DNA from: Mycoplasma bradburyae | GTDB lineage: Bacteria; Bacillota_I; Bacilli_A; Mycoplasmatales; Mycoplasmoidaceae | Length of the DNA stretch: 64,000 nucleotides | Direction of reading: 5' to 3' | Assembly (NCBI RefSeq): GCF_024339025.1 | Contig: NZ_CP101415.1 | Location: 62,001-126,000 of the forward strand | Part shown: one piece after another, positions 24,199 through 32,230 of the stretch | How positions within the stretch are numbered: the stretch's first letter is position 1 | How the letters are laid out: each line of letters opens with the position of its first letter | Position numbers and translations under genes: made by a program | Notes under the pieces: model-generated | The model's database searches: none | Told to the model about the DNA's origin: nothing | Seen by the model: only the letters and a program-made list of their open reading frames with translations

Positions 24199-24969
24199 TT
24201 GATAAGAATTCCACAAGTTTCAATTAGCAATTTTCCAAAGAGACATCTTACGATTGATTTCAAAACGTAGATGTCTCTTTGTTATATTTTTAAGGAAATC
24301 TATATTATTTTCGAAAAAATGTAAAAGATATTCTTGTTGATTTTTCTCGATCATTTTGTTTAAAAATGCTATTAATTGATCTTCAATACCCGCATTATAT
24401 TTACGCAATTTCATATCGAATAATTCAGGTTCGTTTGTTGAACAAAAATGCTCTAAATATTTGTAATTGAATTCTTCATCTAGGTGTTGAAATAACAATT
24501 CAAAATAAGTCATTTCATTACTAGAAGTTGTGGCTAATTTTTGAATATCTTTTTTATAAAATACGGTATTAATAAAATCTAAATTTTCACAAAACAATTT
24601 CTTAAATATAACCGGCTTATAAGTGTTTTGATAACGTTTTAAATTTCAGAAATACACACATTTATCTACTAAACTGTCTTTTATTGATTTAACTAGATGA
24701 ACATTAATCATATTACGAACATCCACAATATAATAAAAATCTGTTTTAATTAATGATTTTTCAAATAAATAATTTAGTGCGTTATTAATATTTCTGAATT
24801 TTTCTTTGTGAATAATCGTTTTATCGATATTATTATTTTCAAGTATTTGGTCAGTTAAATCAACAGATTCATCGAGTAAAATGATGGTTTCTTCATTTTT
24901 TAATAAATCTAATGTTTGTTGCAAATTGTTTGCACAATTACGTAAATATAAAACAAATGATAGCTTCAT
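24154..24969 (-). CDS. Glycosyltransferase-like protein, uncertain
   Basis: This 271-residue protein starts MKLSFVLYLRNCANNLQQTL, resembling the first strand and helix of family 2 glycosyltransferases, with ETIILLDESVDLTDQIL where those enzymes have a DDxSxDxT motif, and a YYIVDVRN stretch at the expected DxD region. The match is weak, and no catalytic residue can be assigned. Two in-frame TGA codons (24646-24648 and 24220-24222) must be read as Trp; the first true stop is TAA at 24154-24156. The last 45 bases overlap the end of the ZIP gene, and a strong inverted repeat lies within the C-terminal coding region. Confidence 0.6.
24237..24280 (+). terminator. Strong inverted repeat between convergent genes
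   Basis: AAAGAGACATCTTACG (24237-24252) pairs with CGTAGATGTCTCTTT (24266-24280) with one bulged base, a 15-bp stem with a 13-base loop followed by GTTATATTTTT. On the + strand it is well placed as the terminator of the ZIP gene, 39 bases past its stop. On the - strand it is inside the coding region of the convergent gene. Confidence 0.6.
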
Positions 24970-25006
24970 TTATGAGCTTATTATTTCTGATATTTTAGCT
25001 TAAAAA

Positions 25007-25024
25007 TATAATAATAAATATAAT
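25007..25024 (+). promoter_or_regulatory. Two overlapping -10 candidates for ptsI
   Basis: TATAAT occurs at 25007-25012 and again at 25019-25024, 37 and 25 bases before the ptsI ATG. There is no clear -35 and no strong ribosome binding site before ptsI, so a very short leader is likely. Confidence 0.5.
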
Positions 25025-25048
25025 TAATTTGTTAATTAAATTTTTGAT

Positions 25049-26785
25049 ATGAAGAAATACGATGGTATAGGCGCTTCAAACGGGATAGCAATAGCGCAAG
25101 CGTACGTGCTTAAAAATCCGGTTTTTAACTTTAGTGATAAAAAAATATCAGCATCTGAAATAGATGAAACAATCCAATCTATTAAAAATGCTTTTGAAAA
25201 AAGTTCGCAACAATTAAAAGAAATTAAAGAAATTGCTCTTAAAAAGTTAGGGGAAGAAATCGCTATCGTTTTTGATGGTCACATAAATATTGTTAATGAC
25301 CCAATGTTGTTTGATCAAATTCAAAATGAAATTAAAGAAAATTTAGCTAATGCTCCAACAGCATTATCTAAAATTTATGATCAAACTAAAGCGATGTTTG
25401 AAGCTATTGATGATGCTTATTTAAAAGAAAGAGCATCTGATATCGGTGATGTTAAAAAAAGAATTTTATCTAATTTATTAGGTGTTGATTTACCAGATTT
25501 ATTATCAATTAACCACGAAGTCATTTTGATAGCTGATGATTTAACTCCTTCTGAAACATCTTTATTAAATAAAGAATATATCAAAGGTTTTGCTACTAAC
25601 ATCGGTGGTAGAACATCTCATTCTGCTATCATGGCTAGAACATTAGAAATTCCTGCTGTATTAGGTCTTAAAACAATCACTGAAACAATTAATCATGGTG
25701 ATATGATTTCAATTGATGGTGTTAAAGGGATTGTTTATAACGAACTAAGCGATGCTGATATTAGCAATCTTCGTAAAGAAAAAGAAAAATACGAAGAAAA
25801 CAAAGAAAAATTAAAAAAATACTTACCACCTAAAGCAATTACTTTAGATGGTCATGAAGTTATCGTAGCTGCTAATATTGGAAAACCAAGCGATGTTCTA
25901 AAAGGTAATGAATACGGAGCTAAAGGTGTTGGGTTATTCCGTACAGAATTCTTATACATGGATTCAGCTAATTGACCTGATGAAGAAACACAATTTAAAT
26001 CTTACAAACAATCTCTTGATTATTCTAATAATGAAACAGTAATTATTAGAACATTAGATATTGGTGGTGATAAAAACTTAAGTTATTACAAGTTTGCTGA
26101 AGAAATGAATCCTTTCTTAGGTTACCGTGCAATTCGTTTTACTAATGACAATCCTGAAATTTTTAAAACTCAATTAAGAGCGTTATTAAGAGCATCAAAA
26201 TTTGGTAGTCTAGGAATTATGTTCCCGATGATTGCTAACCTTGAAGAATTATTAAAAGCTAAAGAAATTCTTGAAGAAGCTAAAAAAGAATTAGATGAAA
26301 GAAAAATAGAATACGGTAAACCGTTAGTTGGTATCATGATTGAGATTCCATCAGCCGCTATTATGAGTGATATATTAGCTCAATATGTTGATTTCTTCTC
26401 TATTGGTACAAATGATATGATTCAATACTCATTTGCAGTAGATCGTATGTCTAAGAATGTTAACTATTTATATCAACCACTTAACCCTGCATTATTAAGA
26501 ATCGTTAAGATGACTATTGATGGTGGTTTAAAATCTAATGTTTGAACTGGTATGTGTGGCGAAATGGCTGGAGAACCACTAGCAATTCCGATCCTTTTAG
26601 GTATGGGATTAAAAGAGTTTTCAATGTCTGCTTCATCAATGTTAAAAGCTAAAGAATTAATTAATAATTTAAAGTATTCTGATTGCAAAGAACTAGTTGA
26701 TCAAGTAATAAATCTGAAAAATCAACAAGAAGTTTCTGATAAAGTTAAGGAATTTTTAGCAAAAAATAATTTAGAAATTTCTTAG
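25049..26785 (+). CDS. ptsI: PTS enzyme I (phosphoenolpyruvate-protein phosphotransferase)
   Basis: Enzyme I takes phosphate from phosphoenolpyruvate and passes it to HPr for sugar uptake. The 578-residue product starts MKKYDGIGASNGIAIAQAYV. It has the active-site His in NIGGRTSHSAIMAR (about residues 185-198) and the PEP-binding C-terminal domain with SIGTNDMIQYSFAVDR and the Cys in GMCGEMAGEP. The UGA Trp codons at 25973-25975 and 26543-26545 join three pieces. Length is standard. It is followed by a small sigma-like gene, the same order as MG429-MG428 in M. genitalium (from memory), though on one strand here. Its presence excludes ureaplasmas, which lack a PTS. Confidence 0.96.
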
Positions 26786-26866
26786 TAAAAAATAGGGAAA
26801 AAATAGATAATCTAAAATTCTAATATCAATCATAATTAATTCATTAAACAAAAAAATGGATTAATT

Positions 26867-27412
26867 ATGAATAACATAATAGACATTAATAAAGCGATCG
26901 ATAAATATTATTGATACGCATTTAAAGTAGCTAGTAAAATTTTTTATAACTACTACTCATCTTTACCGTTTGAATCATCAGATTTACATCAGATATCAGC
27001 GCTTGCGATAATTGATGGATCTAAACGTTTTGATCCATCAAAAAATGATAATTTTGATGCTTATATACGTAAGTATGTTTCTTTATATATCATTAGTATT
27101 TTTAAAAAAGAAACGACCAACAAAAGAAAGATACTTAACTACATATCAGATAAAGAAGACGTTCCGCCTGTTTGTCATAAAAGCCCTGAATATTATTTAA
27201 GGTTAGATGAAGTTAGACAAGAAATAAGGATTATACTTAAGAAATTCAAACCTAATCAACGCAAGATTATTGTTGAGTTTTTACAAGGTAGCAGGATTTG
27301 TGATATTGTTAAAGAACATAAACTCGATAAACACCGCGTAAGTTATGCTATTAACAAATTTAAAAATGAAATCATTAATAATGATTTAATAAAGAGTAGC
27401 TTAAATTATTAA
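26867..27412 (+). CDS. Alternative sigma factor-like protein (MG428/sigma-20 type)
   Basis: The 181-residue protein resembles a minimal sigma-70 family member. The first half matches region 2 (AIIDGSKRFDPSKNDNFDAYI, then RKYVSLYIISIFKK, compare FDPSKG.FSTYA..WIRQ.I). The second half matches a region 4 helix-turn-helix (ILKKFKPNQRKIIVEFLQG, then SRICDIVKEHKLDKHRVSYA). There is no region 1 or obvious region 3. Its position next to ptsI and before rpsO corresponds to MG428 of M. genitalium, reported to be an alternative sigma factor (sigma-20) that switches on recombination and antigenic-variation genes. One UGA Trp early in the protein. Which promoters it uses here is unknown. Confidence 0.72.
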
Positions 27413-27517
27413 AAAACTAGATTAAAATAAATAAGATCTATTGAAAACGAAAACATTGAGTTTTTTGCGAACTAATGAGTAATAAAATTATTTATTAATC
27501 AATAGTTATTATTATGT

Positions 27518-27555
27518 TTTTTAGTAAGCACTCAAATTTACTAAAAACAGTTTTT
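27518..27555 (+). terminator. Hairpin with T tract after the sigma gene
   Basis: TTTTTAGTAA (27518-27527) pairs perfectly with TTACTAAAAA (27538-27547) and is followed by CAGTTTTT. It is A+T-rich and weak but sits about 105 bases after the sigma stop codon and ahead of the next promoter, so it may end that transcript. Confidence 0.45.
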
Positions 27556-27561
27556 GCGTAA

Positions 27562-27590
27562 TTGCTAATTAGCTAATAGTTAATTATAAG
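27562..27590 (+). promoter_or_regulatory. Promoter candidate for a small RNA
   Basis: TTGCTA (27562-27567), exactly 17 bases, then TATAAG (27585-27590). The predicted start is around 27597. No open reading frame follows before the terminator at 27722. Confidence 0.5.
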
Positions 27591-27596
27591 GCTAAT

Positions 27597-27750
27597 CTAT
27601 AAACAATAAAAGCTCATTAGCATGCAAGAATTAATGTTGGTAGTGAGTATGTGGGTTATCTTGAGTGATCATAGAATCCGGGGTCTTTAATCAAACAGGA
27701 TTATTTAAAAACAACTAATTCAAAAATAAGAGCTTGTTGCTCTTATTTTT
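27597..27750 (+). ncRNA. Candidate small non-coding RNA, about 155 nt
   Basis: The stretch is bounded by a promoter-like sequence and a perfect intrinsic terminator. It is less A+T rich than the surrounding gap and contains a short internal stem (AATCC at about 27675 with GGATT at about 27699). I compared it by eye with SRP RNA, tmRNA, RNase P RNA and T-box leaders, and none of their signature motifs is present. Strand and ends are inferred. It could instead be only an untranslated leader. Confidence 0.4.
27722..27750 (+). terminator. Strong intrinsic terminator upstream of rpsO
   Basis: AAAAATAAGAGC (27722-27733) pairs perfectly with GCTCTTATTTTT (27739-27750) around a TTGTT loop, followed by CTTTTC. 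It separates whatever is transcribed from the non-coding interval from rpsO, which has its own TATAAT 47 bases further on. Confidence 0.85.
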
Positions 27751-27796
27751 CTTTTCTAAATGCATTAATGTTAATTAGAAAAAGTAATAAATATGA

Positions 27797-27802
27797 TATA
27801 AT
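27797..27802 (+). promoter_or_regulatory. -10 box of rpsO
   Basis: TATAAT 46 bases before the rpsO ATG, giving a leader of about 40 bases that includes CGGAG as ribosome binding site. S15 binds its own leader in other bacteria; no specific pseudoknot could be recognised here. Confidence 0.6.
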
Positions 27803-27847
27803 TTTAATGATGTTCTCAATATCACACTAATTTTTTCGGAGTATTAA

Positions 27848-28120
27848 ATGGCATTATCAAAAGATAAAAAGACTGAAATCATCAAGAAATTCCAAAAAAA
27901 TGACGCAGATGTTGGCAGTGTTTTTGTACAAGTAGCTGTTTTAACAGAAGAAATTAAGTTATTAACAGAACACTTGTTAAAAAACAAAAAAGACTTCATT
28001 TCTAAACGCGGTCTTTATACAAAAGTTTCAAAACGTAAGACTTTATTAAATTACTTAAAAGAAAACGATTTGAATGCTTACAGAAACTTGATTTCAGAAC
28101 TAGAATTAAGACATTCTTAA
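27848..28120 (+). CDS. rpsO: 30S ribosomal protein S15
   Basis: S15 binds the central domain of 16S rRNA and forms bridge B4. The 90-residue product contains the family pattern FQKNDADVGSVFVQVAVLTEEIKLLTEHL and ends with a helix in LNYLKENDLNAYRNLISELELR. Normal length. It has its own promoter and terminator and so appears monocistronic. Confidence 0.95.
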   Translation: MALSKDKKTEIIKKFQKNDADVGSVFVQVAVLTEEIKLLTEHLLKNKKDFISKRGLYTKVSKRKTLLNYLKENDLNAYRNLISELELRHS

Positions 28121-28138
28121 TTCGTAAAAAAGTAAATG

Positions 28139-28165
28139 GAGCACACAAAATTGTGTGCCTTTTTT
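28139..28165 (+). terminator. Intrinsic terminator after rpsO
   Basis: GCACACAA (28141-28148) pairs with TTGTGTGC (28151-28158), followed by CTTTTTT. It lies 20 bases past the rpsO stop codon. Confidence 0.85.
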
Positions 28166-28199
28166 ATTTTTATTGATATATTCATATTAATTCAAAGAT

Positions 28200-29927
28200 A
28201 TGGCTAAAATTAATTTTTTCACCCTAGGCGGACAAGACGAACAAGGAAAGAACTGTTCAGTACTTGAAGTTAATGATGATATCTATTTATTTAATACAGG
28301 TAGCTTAGTACCGATCAATAGTTTACTAGGTGTAGAGCAATTAATACCTGATTATTCATATATAGCTATTAACAAAAAGAAAGTTAAGGGGTTATTTATT
28401 GGTTACCCTTCTCAATCTAACTTAGGATCATTATTATATTTACTAAAATCAATAAAACCTGTAACCCTTAACATTTATACCTCTTTAGTTGGTAAAACAA
28501 TTATTGAAAGTATTATGGAAAAACAACGAGATTTTGAACCATTTAAAAAATCAGTTAATATCGTTGTATTAAATCCTTTAAAAGAATTCGAAATTAATGA
28601 AAATGTAAAGGTTACACCTTTCAGAGTATTTTCTTCTATTCCATATAGTTATGGTTTTTGCATCAATACTCAAGATGGTTTAATCGTTTATATCGATGAT
28701 TTCATTCTTGTTAATGATAAGAATAAGACTTTCAGTTCAGATTTAATGGATCTGAAGATGATGATTAATAAAAAAGTGCTTTTATTAATCGTTGGGGCTG
28801 GTCAGGTTGGTAAAAATATTAGTAATACCAGTCCAAACCATCGCTCTAAGCAAGCAATTGAGAAATTCATTAACGATTCTAAAGGGCGTAGCATTATTGC
28901 TTGTTATGATGATAATGTTTATGCTATTTTTACGGCTGCAACAATTGCAAGAAAACAACAAAAACCTTTCATAGTATATAGCCAAGCTTCAATAAACTTA
29001 TTTAACACGATCATTAAGAAAAATATGTTTAGTTCTCGTGATTTGCAAACGATGCCAATCAGCGAAATGAATAACGAGAAAGAAGCAATTATTGTAGTTA
29101 GTGGTACTCCTCATAACTTATATAACCAATTAGCTAAAATTGCTACTGGTGAAGATAAACGTCTTACTTTAGAAAAAGAAGATCGATTTATCTTATTAAC
29201 TCCTAAGATTGCAGGGTTTGAAAGTTACGAAGCTAAAATTTTAGATGAAATTGCTAGATGTGATGTAACTTACAAACGTTTAAGTTCAGAAGTATTACCT
29301 ATTAAAGCTTCTAATGAAGATCATAAGTTCTTAGTAAACTTGCTAAGACCTCAATTTGCTATTCCGATTCAAGGATTATATAAAGAATTCGTTAAATATT
29401 TAGAAGTTGTCAATCAAACAGGAAATTTCAAAGAATACCAAAGACCAATTCTCTTATATAATGGTGAAATATTAAGTTTTAACAACGGTAAGTTAAGTAA
29501 TAAACATGAAGAATTACATTTAAATTCTAAATGTATTGATACCGCAGGTGTTCAAGATGTTAAATCAACAATTTTATCTGAACGTTTTCAAATGGGTTGT
29601 AACGGAGTTGTAACCTTATCAATGTACATGTCACCTAAGAAGATGGAATTCTTAGATCCTATTGATATTGAAACTTATGGAGTTAGCGAGGAAGCTCAAA
29701 AGCTAACTGAAGTGATTGATAAATGCAAAACTCAGATCCGAACAATTCAAACAACATTTATTTCGGAAATGAAAGATAAAATGAAAAAAACTCCTAAAAA
29801 GCGTATTTCAGTAAGTGATTATAACGATTTCAAAAAAACAATTCGCAAGGTTGTTGGTAAGATTTTTGAGAAAAATTTATATAAAAACGCAGCTGTAATA
29901 ACTAGTGTTGTTGAATTAGAACAATAA
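28200..29927 (+). CDS. RNase J-like protein without catalytic histidines
   Basis: The 575-residue protein aligns along its whole length with RNase J (metallo-beta-lactamase, beta-CASP and C-terminal domains): it starts INFFTLGGQDEQGKNC, like the FALGGVGEIGKN start of RNase J. However, the catalytic HGHxDH motif is replaced by GYPSQSN at residues 68-74, and the HVSGHAS motif by LPIKASN (about residue 365). Thus it lacks the metal-binding histidines and is unlikely to be a nuclease. It corresponds by position to MG423 of M. genitalium. A role as a partner of an active RNase J encoded elsewhere, like RNase J2 in Bacillus subtilis, is a reasonable inference. There is no Trp codon in the gene. Confidence 0.8.
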   Translation: MAKINFFTLGGQDEQGKNCSVLEVNDDIYLFNTGSLVPINSLLGVEQLIPDYSYIAINKKKVKGLFIGYPSQSNLGSLLYLLKSIKPVTLNIYTSLVGKTIIESIMEKQRDFEPFKKSVNIVVLNPLKEFEINENVKVTPFRVFSSIPYSYGFCINTQDGLIVYIDDFILVNDKNKTFSSDLMDLKMMINKKVLLLIVGAGQVGKNISNTSPNHRSKQAIEKFINDSKGRSIIACYDDNVYAIFTAATIARKQQKPFIVYSQASINLFNTIIKKNMFSSRDLQTMPISEMNNEKEAIIVVSGTPHNLYNQLAKIATGEDKRLTLEKEDRFILLTPKIAGFESYEAKILDEIARCDVTYKRLSSEVLPIKASNEDHKFLVNLLRPQFAIPIQGLYKEFVKYLEVVNQTGNFKEYQRPILLYNGEILSFNNGKLSNKHEELHLNSKCIDTAGVQDVKSTILSERFQMGCNGVVTLSMYMSPKKMEFLDPIDIETYGVSEEAQKLTEVIDKCKTQIRTIQTTFISEMKDKMKKTPKKRISVSDYNDFKKTIRKVVGKIFEKNLYKNAAVITSVVELEQ

Positions 29928-29944
29928 GGATAATTATTAGCGAT

Positions 29945-31906
29945 ATGAAAGCTAAAGTAACAGAAAAGCTAACTAAACTTAAAACCTGATCAGATTCTAA
30001 AAAAAGTCATATTGTTAGAATAACGGTTGCATCGTTTCTAATGATTGTTCTGTTTTTAGTTTTCTTAAGAGCGCCATATTTTGGTGAGTTTATTGATGGC
30101 GCAATCTTTGATCTATTGTTTTTCGGAACAGGAAAATACATCGTTTATTTAGTATTTTTTGGTACTTTTATTGCTTTAATGTTTCGCAAAACCAGAATAA
30201 CACCAATAACATATAGATCTAAAAGACTTTGATTGTTTATTCTATTTGTTGATATCTTTGTGTTAATAATTCTTGGTTTGATTCATGCAGTTTTATATTC
30301 AAAAAAAATTGCCGAAATTAACGGATTGGATAAGTATTTTTCTGATTTTTATTTTGCTGAATGATCTAAAACATTAGGATTAAATGGTGAGTGATTATGA
30401 AACAGAAATACTAAAAATCCTTTATTAATATCTGGTGGATTAATCAATACATTGTTTGTTGTAATTAATGTTAGATACCCAATTATTATTTTCATTGGGC
30501 TTGCTATAACTTTTCTTGTTATCATTATTTTCTTCATTGGATTCTATTACAACCTAAAAGGCTTTGTCAAAATAAAAAATAAATTAATTAGAAGTTTAGG
30601 TGGAGTAATTAACAATGACTTCATACCGATGTATGAAAAATGAAAAACATCTAATTCGATTAATGTAGAAACTCCTGTTAAAGAAACTTTTGTTAAAGAA
30701 AAGCAGATCGACGATCTGTATTATGAAAATTCTAATCTAAATGTTAAAGAACTTTCTTTTTCAGAAGCCAATAATACTGTTTATAAAGAAATTAAACCTT
30801 TAGAAATTAAACAAGAATCAATCAATGAAAGAAAAGCTAACCAAGCTTTTTTAGATATTATTGTAACCAAGCTAGAGAAGTTATTTAAAGAAAAAAATAT
30901 TAAAGCTGAATTAGCAGTTAAAAAATGTGGTCCAACTGAAGTTAGTTTAACTTTTGATTTTGCTGATCGAAAACAAATTAAACAGATTAAAAACTTAGAT
31001 AAAGAATTAGTTGATATTTTTGAAACTAATGTGGTTAGCATTAATCAAAAAGGAAACAGCGTTTGCTTTAGTACTAGAGCATTTAATGAAAGTAAAATAT
31101 CAATAACTGATGTTATGTTAAAGCGGGATTTTGATAATTCGGAATTAAACTGTGCGATCGGTATTGATGATAACTACAACCCAATTAATTTTGATCTTAA
31201 AAAAGAAAAAAATTTATTGATTGTCGGAGGATTAGGTTCAGGTAAATTAGCATGTACTTTTTCGGTCATCACATCTTTATTAGTTAATAAATCACCAAAC
31301 GATTTACAACTATGTATAGTTGATTCTCCGAATTCAAAATTATCTAAACTAAACAATTTACCACACTTAATAAATTCAACAATTAACTCAGTTGAAGGTA
31401 GCAGTCAGTTTTTTGAAAAAATTATGACTGAAGTTAAATTTCGTAATAAGATTTTGGAAGCTAACCAAGTTGAATCAATTGATGAATACAACAAAACAAA
31501 TCCCGATAAAAAAATTAAAGACATGGTGATTTGTATAAACGATATTAATGATTTCTTAAACCATGATTTTTCATACATTTTTAAAATCATTTCGTATATT
31601 TATAAAGTAGCTAATAAGATCAATATTTTCTTAATTTTAGTAACTAATAAGGTTGGTGCTAATTTAGTTGATGAAGAGCTGATCAAATGTTATGGAAAAA
31701 TTATCAGTCTAAAACTTGATACGCATGAAGAATCAGAACTATTAATCAACAAAAAAGATTTATATAAATTACATAAAAATGGCGATCTTTACATTATTGA
31801 TCCTAAATCTAAAGAGATGATAACTAGAGGGTTGTCTTGTTTTGTAGAAGATTATTTATTAGAAGATATTAAGAGACATTACTCATCAAATTATGAAAAG
31901 CATTAG
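29945..31906 (+). CDS. FtsK/SpoIIIE-like protein with eroded ATPase motifs
   Basis: DNA translocases of this family pump chromosome ends through the division site. The 653-residue protein has four or five N-terminal hydrophobic segments (about residues 24-200), a charged linker, and a FtsK alpha/beta-like region (PTEVSLTFDF...). A RecA-like domain follows. The P-loop at residues 428-435 reads GGLGSGKL, where Leu replaces the usual Ser/Thr after the Lys, and the Walker B region reads MVICINDIND rather than VxxVDExxD. There is no C-terminal gamma (KOPS-reading) domain. Several UGA Trp codons. ATP binding may be weak or lost. It overlaps the thioredoxin-like gene by 14 bases and follows the RNase J-like gene by 17. 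Confidence 0.72.
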
Positions 31907-32222
31907 TTTAAAAGAATTAGAAAACATAATTTCAACAAATAAAAAGCCAATTTTTGTCAAATTTACATGGGAAGATTGTGGTGTTTGTAAGATGAACGCA
32001 CCAATCATTAACAAAGTATGTGAACAAAGACAAGATCAATACGATTGCTATGAAATTGATGTTGATAAAGAACAAATTTGAGCAGAAGATGATCCTGACA
32101 ATAAATGAGCAATTAAAGTAGTGCCAGTTTATATGGTATTTAAAAACGGCGAGAAAAAATTCGAACACGTAAATTTTATTGCTGAAGATAAACTAAATAG
32201 TGAATTAGATAAGCATATATAG
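31893..32222 (+). CDS. Thioredoxin-like protein, CGVC active site
   Basis: A 109-residue thioredoxin-fold protein for cytoplasmic disulfide exchange. It contains KPIFVKFTWEDCGVCKMNAP, so the redox motif is CGVC at about residues 29-32, preceded by EED-like rather than the usual WCGPC Trp. The cis-Pro segment (VVPVYMVFKNGE) is present. Two UGA Trp codons follow the active-site half. It overlaps the preceding FtsK-like gene by 14 bases. A main thioredoxin may exist elsewhere; this one may serve a special partner. Confidence 0.8.
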
Positions 32223-32230
32223 GTAATTAA

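Larger units (their letters stand above)
27413..27847 (+). other. 435-base non-coding interval between the sigma gene and rpsO
   Basis: No credible protein gene is present. The interval holds, in order, a perfect 10-bp hairpin (27518-27527 with 27538-27547) followed by CAGTTTTT, a near-consensus promoter (27562-27590), a probable small RNA ending at a strong terminator (27722-27750), and the rpsO -10 box TATAAT (27797-27802). Confidence 0.7.

Noticed and set aside
27597-27750. SRP RNA, tmRNA, RNase P RNA or T-box riboswitch
   Set aside because: None of the invariant motifs (SRP GGAA/AGCA loop pair, tmRNA tRNA-like ends, RNase P ACAGAAA, T-box AGGGTGG) is present.
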